Source of the DNA: Paraburkholderia hayleyella
Lineage (GTDB): Bacteria > Pseudomonadota > Gammaproteobacteria > Burkholderiales > Burkholderiaceae
Length of the DNA: 64,000 nucleotides
NCBI RefSeq assembly: GCF_009455685.1
Contig: NZ_QPES01000002.1
Span: 372,001 to 436,000 of the forward strand
Reading direction: 5' to 3'
The notes beneath the pieces are model-generated. The model was not told the origin of the DNA, did not search any database, and saw nothing but the letters and a program-made list of their open reading frames with translations. Both the position numbers and the translations under genes were made by a program. Below, in pieces: positions 34,705 to 42,500 of the stretch (within the stretch, counting starts at the first letter, position 1; the number at the start of each line of letters is the position of its first letter).

Positions 34705-37700
34705 TTACCACTTCCATCCAGCCCCCGCATTGAAGCCGACGTCGTGACCGCTGCTCGATACTCCTGCGCCCCAGCTAAGACGACCATTATTGGCAAGCGC
34801 CTTGAAGTTCACAGCCAGGGCGCCGTAGCCCTTGTAGCCACCGACACCCACGCCCAGCGTCTTTTCACCGGGCCCCAGTGGCGGCAGATAGGCTCCCGTC
34901 ATGGCCATCGCCATCGCTACGCCCGAATAAGCCCGCCGGGCGACATCGCTGACTTGCCCCAGGACACCTTGCAACTGCTGGACATTCACTGCATCGGTTG
35001 GCGCCGTACCCGGCGCCACATTCGTCACCTGACGCTCATGGCCTTTGGAGCCGACCGACACCGTATTGTCCCGGTCAGCAATCGAGCCTTGACCCATGGC
35101 AATGGAGTACCTCCCCGGTGCGGATGCGTCAGGGCCTAGCGCCATGCTTTCATCGCCAGCTGCCGAGGCGTTCGAGCCTACCGCCATGCTTTCATCGCCA
35201 TCGGCCAGGGCGTTCGGGCCCACTGCCATCGCAAGGTCACCGTGCGCGGCTGCATTGGACCCCACCGCAATATCCTTATCGCCGGATGCATCAGCCGACA
35301 GACCCACTATCAGGCTACCTATGCCTCTTCCAGTTTTAACCAGTTCATTGTCATTCCCTCCTCCCTGGCCGCCGCTGTTCTTAACCTGAGCGTTCAAATC
35401 GTCAACCCTCCTATGCAGCGTGTCGTACTGTTGCTGGAAGTTTTGCTGCAGCGTATGCAACTGGCCACCATTCACGGCTTCCCGGCTACCCGGGGCAATC
35501 AGTCCATTGGCTAGACTCCCCAATACCGTGCCGTTCGTTCCACCTAACGTGATGCGTCCCAGGCCCAGGTCGTCGTATACGACGGCACCCATTGCCCGGC
35601 CATTCGGGTCCACCAGGCCCACCGCCCTCAGTTGGGCAACGGTCACCACATCGCTGTCGCTCTTGCCGCTTGCCACGCCGGTCACGACCCGTAACCCCTG
35701 GGTTCCGGCAAAACTGACCGTTTGGCCGCCCAGGCCATTCGCCACCAGAATATTGCCGCTCGTCTTGTCCTGTCTGACCAGGCCAAGTACGCCATTATCG
35801 ATACCGGTGGTGAGCTGGGCCATCGAGGCCGCATCCTGCGTCAGGCGTTCGTCCAGTTTTGTAATGGCGCCATCCACCCCCCTGACCGTTGCACCGCCGA
35901 CCGTGTACCTCGGCATCGTGACCGAGCCATCGCTGTTCACCGTGGCCCCACCGCCCAGTACGCCTGCCAGACTGGTCGCCGTGACATGCAGTTGTGAGCC
36001 GTTAACCGCATCCGTGCTGGTTGCACCGATCGTCCCCGCGGCGATGCCGTTCAATTGCCGCGCGCCAGCCGTACCGCTGAAATCGACGGCGGCGCCTGCG
36101 AGACTTTTCGCTACCGTGATCGTCTTGCTCGTCGCATCCTGCTGCACAAGGCCTATCGAAGTCGTGTCGATGCTGTTCACCCTCGCGGTCAGATTCGTGA
36201 TGTCGCCGACGTTTTTTGTGATGTCTCTGGTGTTTTTCGTCGTCACTGTGTCCAGGCTTGACAGGGCCGCTCCCACGTTGTTCACAGTCGTGCCTTGCAC
36301 GACGTACGACGGCGCTTTCAGCGTGCCATCGGGGTTTACCGCAGCGTCTCCGCCCAAGGCCCCTGTGATGCCTTGCAACTGCGTTACGTTTACCGCATCC
36401 GTAGCGGATCCCCCGGCCTTGATGTTTGTCAGCGTCGTGCCATTCGCACCGCCGCCTAGTGTCAGCTTGTCCTTCGTCGTGCTGTCGTATTTCGCCGCGA
36501 TTCCATCTAGCGTGTTCAGCCCGGATTGGGCTGCCTCCGCTGTGGTTTGTGCCTTCACGCTCGCCGTGCTCACCGCATCGAGCTGGCTCTTGTTCACTGC
36601 ATCCGTTGCAGCTGTGCCTGCCTTCACGTTGCCAAGCGTCGTGCCACCCGTACCGCCACCCAGTGTCAGCTTGTCCTTCGCCGTGCTGTCGTATTTCGCT
36701 GCGATTCCATCCAGCGTGTTCAGCCCGGATTGCGCTGCCTCCGCTGTGGTTTGTGCCTTCACGCTCGCCGTGCTCACCGCATCGAGCTGGCTCTTGTTCA
36801 CCGCATCCGTTGCAGCTGTGCCTGCCTTTACGTTGCCAAGCGTCGTGCCACCCGTACCGCCACCCAGCGTCAGCTTGTCCTTCGCCGTGCTGTCGTATTT
36901 CGCTGCGATTCCATCCAGCGTGTTCAGCCCGGATTGCGCTGCCTCCGCTGTGGTTTGTGCCTTCACGCTCGCCGTGCTCACCGCATCGAGCTGGCTCTTG
37001 TTCACCGCATCCGTTGCAGCTGTGCCTGCCTTTACGTTGCCAAGCGTCGTGCCACCCGTACCGCCACCCAGCGTCAGCTTGTCCTTCGCCGTGCTGTCGT
37101 ATTTCGCTGCGATTCCATCCAGCGTGTTCAGCCCGGATTGCGCTGCCTCCGCTGTGGTTTGTGCCTTCACGCTCGCCGTGCTCACCGCATCGAGCTGGCT
37201 CTTGTTCACCGCATCCGTTGCAGCTGTGCCTGCCTTTACGTTGCCAAGCGTCGTGCCATCCGTACCGCCACCCAGCGTCAGCTTGTCCTTCGTCGTGCTG
37301 TCGTATTTCGCTGCGACTCCATCCAGCGTGTTCAGCCCGGATTGCGCTGCCTCCGCTGTGGTTTGTGCCGTCGCGCTCGCTGTGCTTACCGCATCGAGCT
37401 GACTCTTGTTCACCGCATCCGTTGCGGCTGTGCCTGCCTTCACGTTGCCAAGCGTCGTGCCATTCGCACCGCCGCCCAGAGTCAGCTTGTCCTTCGTCGT
37501 GCTGTCGTATTTCGCCGCGATTCCATCTAGCGTACCCAGCCCGGATTGCGCTGCCTCCGCTGTGGTTTGTGCCTTCACGCTCGCCGTGCTCACCGCATCG
37601 AGCTGGCTCTTGTTCACCGCATCCGTTGCAGCTGTGCCTGCCTTTACGTTGCCAAGCGTCGTGCCATTCGCACCGCCGCCCAGCGTCAGCTTGTCCTTCA

Positions 37701-38919
37701 CCGTGCTGTCGTATTTCGCCGCGATTCCATCTAGCGTGCCCAGCCCGGATTGCGCTGCCTCCGCTGTGGTTTGTGCTTTCACGCTCGCCGTGCTTACCGC
37801 ATCTAGCTGACTCTTGTTCACCGCATCCGTTGCAGCTGTGCCTGCCTTTACGTTGCCAAGCGTCGTGCCACCCGTACCGCCGCCCAGCGTCAGTTTGTCC
37901 TTCGTCGTGCTGTCGTATTTCGCCGCGATTCCATCCAGCGTGCCCAGCCCGGATTGCGCTGCCTCCGCTGTGGTTTGTGCCGTCGCGCTCGCCGTGCCCA
38001 CCGCGTCGAGCTGGCTCTTGTTCACCGCGTCTTTAGCTTGCGTACCATCCGCGACATTCACAATCTGGTTCGTCAACTCCGTTTGCGTCACCTGCCCCCC
38101 GCTGTCCTTCACCTCAGCACGGCCCACCGACACCGTATTCTCCCGATCCGCGATTGCGCCAGAACCTATGGCGGTTGCATTCCTTGCTGAAACCACAGCC
38201 CCAGAACCCAATGCCGTGCCATTAATCGCGGAAACTCTCGTCCCATAGCCCAAAGCAGATGAATTAAACTCAGCGGCATTGGCTCCAGCCCCTATCGCTG
38301 TTGCCTGAACATTACGCATGGCATTCTTGCCTGATCTTGCCCCAGCACCAAACGCAACTGAGCTTCCGCCCTGAACAGTGCTTCCCGCCCCCACCGCGGT
38401 TGAATAATCAAAAATGGAGGTTTCTGGTGCATCACTTGAGTTAGCCGTTGCAGCAGACCCAATCGCTATATCCAGGACTCCCGTTGCCGTTGCGGCATCG
38501 CTTCCGTTGACAGCAGACGTGCTGCCAGTCGCTAGAGGATCGGCTGCCGGAGCCGCAGCACTCATTCTTTTGGGTTGCCTCTGAGCCAGCGCCGCAGCCA
38601 TGAAATCCGGTCGTACCGACGCGAGCACTGGGGCGAAGGCCGGCACAGACCGATTGTGAATATCGCAAGCCAGATCCGGCGCCGCCTGACTTAAACAGTT
38701 GAAATCAATGCCGGGACTCGTAAAAACACGATTTCGCATGGCATCCGACAAAGCGCCGGCCATTGCTATATGGAATGAGCTAATACTCCCCAGCAATACC
38801 AGTGAAAAAAAACGCAGACGAGTATGGGTACGCCCCTTACTTTGCCCGCGCACCCAATCAGAAGCGTTAGTCCACATCCCACCCGCTACGCTCCAGATGA
38901 CGCGACAGATCTTAATCAT
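34705..38919 (-). CDS. Trimeric autotransporter adhesin 1 (YadA family)
   Basis: About 1404 aa counted from 38919. It opens with an ESPR-type extended signal (MIKICRVIWSVAGGMW) and a hydrophobic segment ending near AMAGA. The YadA-like head (about 120-270) has SVAFGAG, ATAIGAG and TALGSG repeats and a neck (ENTVSVG to DAVNKSQLD). The stalk comprises eight 68-residue repeats, further neck and linker modules, and a second short head (about 1240-1290). It ends with the 4-strand YadA membrane anchor (AMAMTGAYLPPLGPGEKTLG to a terminal Trp). TAAs form surface trimers that bind host matrix or mediate aggregation. The start codon gives the ESPR, and no strong ribosome-binding site is seen. Long open frames on the opposite strand are codon-bias artefacts. 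Confidence 0.93.
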   Translation of the reverse strand: MIKICRVIWSVAGGMWTNASDWVRGQSKGRTHTRLRFFSLVLLGSISSFHIAMAGALSDAMRNRVFTSPGIDFNCLSQAAPDLACDIHNRSVPAFAPVLASVRPDFMAAALAQRQPKRMSAAAPAADPLATGSTSAVNGSDAATATGVLDIAIGSAATANSSDAPETSIFDYSTAVGAGSTVQGGSSVAFGAGARSGKNAMRNVQATAIGAGANAAEFNSSALGYGTRVSAINGTALGSGAVVSARNATAIGSGAIADRENTVSVGRAEVKDSGGQVTQTELTNQIVNVADGTQAKDAVNKSQLDAVGTASATAQTTAEAAQSGLGTLDGIAAKYDSTTKDKLTLGGGTGGTTLGNVKAGTAATDAVNKSQLDAVSTASVKAQTTAEAAQSGLGTLDGIAAKYDSTVKDKLTLGGGANGTTLGNVKAGTAATDAVNKSQLDAVSTASVKAQTTAEAAQSGLGTLDGIAAKYDSTTKDKLTLGGGANGTTLGNVKAGTAATDAVNKSQLDAVSTASATAQTTAEAAQSGLNTLDGVAAKYDSTTKDKLTLGGGTDGTTLGNVKAGTAATDAVNKSQLDAVSTASVKAQTTAEAAQSGLNTLDGIAAKYDSTAKDKLTLGGGTGGTTLGNVKAGTAATDAVNKSQLDAVSTASVKAQTTAEAAQSGLNTLDGIAAKYDSTAKDKLTLGGGTGGTTLGNVKAGTAATDAVNKSQLDAVSTASVKAQTTAEAAQSGLNTLDGIAAKYDSTAKDKLTLGGGTGGTTLGNVKAGTAATDAVNKSQLDAVSTASVKAQTTAEAAQSGLNTLDGIAAKYDSTTKDKLTLGGGANGTTLTNIKAGGSATDAVNVTQLQGITGALGGDAAVNPDGTLKAPSYVVQGTTVNNVGAALSSLDTVTTKNTRDITKNVGDITNLTARVNSIDTTSIGLVQQDATSKTITVAKSLAGAAVDFSGTAGARQLNGIAAGTIGATSTDAVNGSQLHVTATSLAGVLGGGATVNSDGSVTMPRYTVGGATVRGVDGAITKLDERLTQDAASMAQLTTGIDNGVLGLVRQDKTSGNILVANGLGGQTVSFAGTQGLRVVTGVASGKSDSDVVTVAQLRAVGLVDPNGRAMGAVVYDDLGLGRITLGGTNGTVLGSLANGLIAPGSREAVNGGQLHTLQQNFQQQYDTLHRRVDDLNAQVKNSGGQGGGNDNELVKTGRGIGSLIVGLSADASGDKDIAVGSNAAAHGDLAMAVGPNALADGDESMAVGSNASAAGDESMALGPDASAPGRYSIAMGQGSIADRDNTVSVGSKGHERQVTNVAPGTAPTDAVNVQQLQGVLGQVSDVARRAYSGVAMAMAMTGAYLPPLGPGEKTLGVGVGGYKGYGALAVNFKALANNGRLSWGAGVSSSGHDVGFNAGAGWKW
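36410..38041 (-). repeat. Eight tandem 204-bp units in TAA 1
   Basis: Eight 68-residue stalk units, each running from AVNKSQLDAV to VKAGTAATD. Units 5-7 are identical at the protein level over nearly the whole length, and the DNA copies (for example near 36616, 36820 and 37024) recur every 204 bases. This is a clear substrate for recombinational length change. Confidence 0.92.
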
Positions 38920-38949
38920 GCGCGATCCCGGCGAAAGAATTAATTGCAA

Positions 38950-39381
38950 CGCCTCGAATATCGCGCCTCACGAGATTAAATAAATCGGACTAATCCTAAT
39001 AAATAACCCATTTTAATTGATTTGTCACATTTCCAAAAACATAAAAAAATCCTTTTATAACAAATACATACAAAAATACATAAGGATTTTAATTGAAAAT
39101 TATCTGTTTTCATTAGATTCCTGTCGAAAATATTCGATCAGCAATAACACGACTCAGCTATTATTGCTGCGCCGCAAGAAAACAGACTGCTGTAAACCCT
39201 GTTATATTTTTTGAGAATAATCTTATTTTTATTTTATAAAGCACATTATTAAAACAGCAATAAAACGGGCGAAGATAACGTTTTTAATGCTTTATTCCTA
39301 CGACTGGCATTTCCTTTAAACAAAGGCTGGGAACGGCATCAAGTCATCGCCAGCACACAAAACAAAGCGCAAGGCAGGATG
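38950..39381. other. AT-rich upstream region of TAA 1
   Basis: About 430 bases, strongly AT-rich with runs of A and T, between the TAA 1 start and the TAA 2 terminator. No gene is supported. Such regions often bind H-NS-like silencers (inference). Confidence 0.45.
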
Positions 39382-39414
39382 AAAAAACGGGACGCCGGTT
39401 ACCCGGACGTCCCG
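39382..39414 (-). terminator. Terminator after the second trimeric autotransporter gene
   Basis: CGGGACG (39388-39394) and CGTCCCG (39408-39414) form the stem, with CCGG on both sides of the loop, followed on the minus strand by T6. Sequence and position resemble the hairpin after TAA 1. Confidence 0.75.
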
Positions 39415-39517
39415 CCTGGCAGATCCCACCTGCTTGCTCAACAATCAGGTTTCTTGTTCTGGAGGTGCAGGGCCTGAGCAGCAAATTAATCTCCGCTCAG
39501 ACCTGCCGTTCATGCGG

Positions 39518-42500
39518 TTACCACATCAGTCCAGCGCCCGCGTTGAAGCCCACATCGTGACCGCTGGTCGATACCCCTCCGCCCCAACTGATATTGCCTG
39601 TATTGGTGAGCGCCTTGAAGTTCACCGCCACGGCACCATAGCCTTTGTAGCCGCCGATCCCTACACCCAGCGCTTTTTTGCCGGGTGCGAGTGACGGCAG
39701 GTAAGTTCCCGACATCGCCATCGCCATCGCCACGCCCGAATAAGCCCGTCGCGCGACTTCGCTGACCTGCCCCTGGACACCGCGCAGTTGCTGCATGTTC
39801 GCCGCGTCGGTTGGGGCCGAGCCAGGCGCCACATTGGTGATCTGACGCTCCTTTCCCTGGGCGCCCACCGATACCGTGCTATCCCGGTCGGCAACCGAAC
39901 CCTGACCAAGCGCTATGGCGTTATTAGCGGATGCCGATGTATCCGCGCCCAACGCCAGACTATTGGCGCCAGCCGCCGAAGCATTGGCGCCAACCGCAAT
40001 GGCTTTTTCGCCGCCTGCGTCAGCCGTTGGGCCCACCACCAGGCTAGAAGCTCCTCTTCCAGGTTTAACCAGACCGTTATCGCCTCCTCCGATCTGGCTG
40101 TTCTCAACGCGGGTATTCAGACTGTCAACCCGGCCATTGAGCGTGTTGTACTGTTGCTGGAAGTCTTGCTGCAGCGCATACAACTGCCCCCCGTTCACGG
40201 CCTCGCGGCTGCCTGAAGCCAGAAGACCATCGTGGACGTTCGCCAGTACCGTGCCGTTTACCCCGCCCAGGGTCGCGCGTCCCAGACTCAGGTCGTCATA
40301 CACAATGGCACTCAGCGCCTGGCCACTTGGGTCGACCAGGCCCACGGCCTTCAGCTGTGCAACTGTCACCGCATCGCTATCGTTCTTGCCGTTTGCCACG
40401 CCGCTCAGCACACGCAGGCCATCGGTGCCGGCGAAACTGACCGCCTGACCGCCAAGCCCATTCGCCACCAGGATATTGCCGCTCGTACTGTCCTGCGTCA
40501 CGAGGCCAATCACACCATTATTGATGTTGTTGGTGATCTGGGTAATCGACGCCGAATTTTGCGTCAGCCGATCGTCCAGTTGTGAAATAGCCCCGCCCAC
40601 CCCACTGACCGTTGTGCCACCGATTGCGTAGCTCGGCATCGTGATCGTGCCATCGGGATTCACCACGGCCCCGCCACCCAACGCGTTCGCCATGCTGCCC
40701 GACATGCCATACAACTGCGCACCGTTAAGCCCGTCGGTGCTAGCCGCACTGATCGCCCCGGGGGCGACACCGCGCAATTGCCGTGGGCCCTTCAAGCCGG
40801 TCAGATCGACGCTTGAGCCTTCGAGCGTTTTACCCACGGCGATGGCCTTGGTGATGGGATCCTGCTCCACCAGACCCAGCGAACCCGTGCTGATGTTGTT
40901 AACTGCCGTCTCAAGATTCGTGATGTCGCCGGTATTTTTAGCGATGTCTTTTGTGTTTTTGGTCGTCACGGTATCCAGGCTCGACAAGGCTGTACCCACG
41001 TTATTCGCGGTCGTGCCCTGAACGATATATGAGGGCGCTTTCAGCGTGCCGTCCGCATTGATCGTCGCACCTCCGCCCAGTGCATCGGTTACGCCGCTCA
41101 GTTGTGTCACGTTGACCGCGTCCATGGGCGATCCGCCTGCCTTCACGTTTGTCAGCGTTGTGCCATCCGCACCGCCACCCAGCGTCAGCTTGTCCTTCGC
41201 CGTGCTGTCGTACTTTGCCGCGAGGCCGTCCAGCGTGCTGAGACCCGTTTGCGCCGTTGTGGCCACGGTGTTCACCACATCAAGCTGGCCTTTGTTTACC
41301 GCATCCGTAACCGCTACGCCTGCTGCCACGCCATTCAACTGCCGCGCACCTGCCGTGCCTGTTAGGTCCACCGTCGTGCCTTCAAGGCCCTTGCCTACCG
41401 TGATTGCCTTGCTCGTCGCGTCTTGTTGCACCAGTCCTGTTGTGCCTGTGTTGATGTTGTTGACCGTCGTCTCAAGATTCGTGATGTCGCCGGTGTTTTT
41501 CGTTGTCGCTGTGTCCAGGCTCGACAGCGCTATACCCACGTTATTCGCGGTTGTGCCCTGAACGACATATGAGGGCGCTTTCAGCGTGCCGTCCGCATTG
41601 ACCGCCGCGCCTCCGCCCAGCGCATCGGTTACGCCGCTCAGTTGCGTCACGTTTACCGCGTCCATGGACGATCCGCCTGCCTTCACGTTTGTCAGCGTTG
41701 TGCCATCTGCGCCACCGCCTAGCGTCAGCTTGTCTTTTGCTGTGCTGTCGTACTTCGCTGCGATGCCATCCAGCGTGCTGAGACCCGTTTGTGCCGTTGT
41801 GGCCACGGTGTTCACCACATCGAGCTGGCCTTTGTTTACCGCGTCCGTAGCCGCTACGCCTGCCTTCACATTGCTTAGCGTCGTGCCGTCCGTATCACCG
41901 CCTAGCGTCAGCTTGTCTTTTGCCGTGCTGTCGTACTTTGCCGCGAGGCCGTCCAGCGTGCTGAGACCCGTTTGCGCCGTTGTGGCCACGGTGTTCACCA
42001 CATCGAGCTGGCCTTTGTTTACCGCGTCCGTAGCCGCTACGCCTGCTGCCACGCCATTCAGCTGCCGCGCACCTGCCGTGCCCGTTAGGTCCACCGTCGT
42101 GCCTTCAAGGCCCTTGCCTACCGTGATCGCCTTGCTCGTCGCGTCTTGTTGCACCAGTCCTGTTGTGCCTGTGTTGATGTTGTTGACCGTCGTCTCAAGA
42201 TTCGTGATGTCACCGGTGTTTTTCGTTGTCGCTGTGTCCAGGCTCGACAGCGCTATACCCACGTTATTCGCGGTTGTGCCCTGAACGACATATGAGGGCG
42301 CTTTCAGCGTGCCGTCCGCATTGACCGCCGCGCCTCCGCCCAGCGCATCGGTTATGCCGCTCAGTTGCGTCACGTTTACCGCGTCCATGGACGATCCGCC
42401 TGCCTTCACGTTCGTCAGCGTCGTGCCATCCGCACCGCCGCCCAGCGTCAGCTTGTCCTTCGCCGTGCTGTCGTACTTCGCTGCAATGCCATCCAGTGTG

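Noticed and set aside
35420..38036. Very long plus-strand open frames (up to 660 codons) across TAA 1
   Set aside because: They are the antisense of the repetitive stalk, repeat with the same 204-bp period, and encode Cys/Arg/Pro or Val/Ser/Ala-rich strings with no ribosome-binding site or domain. They are codon-bias artefacts.
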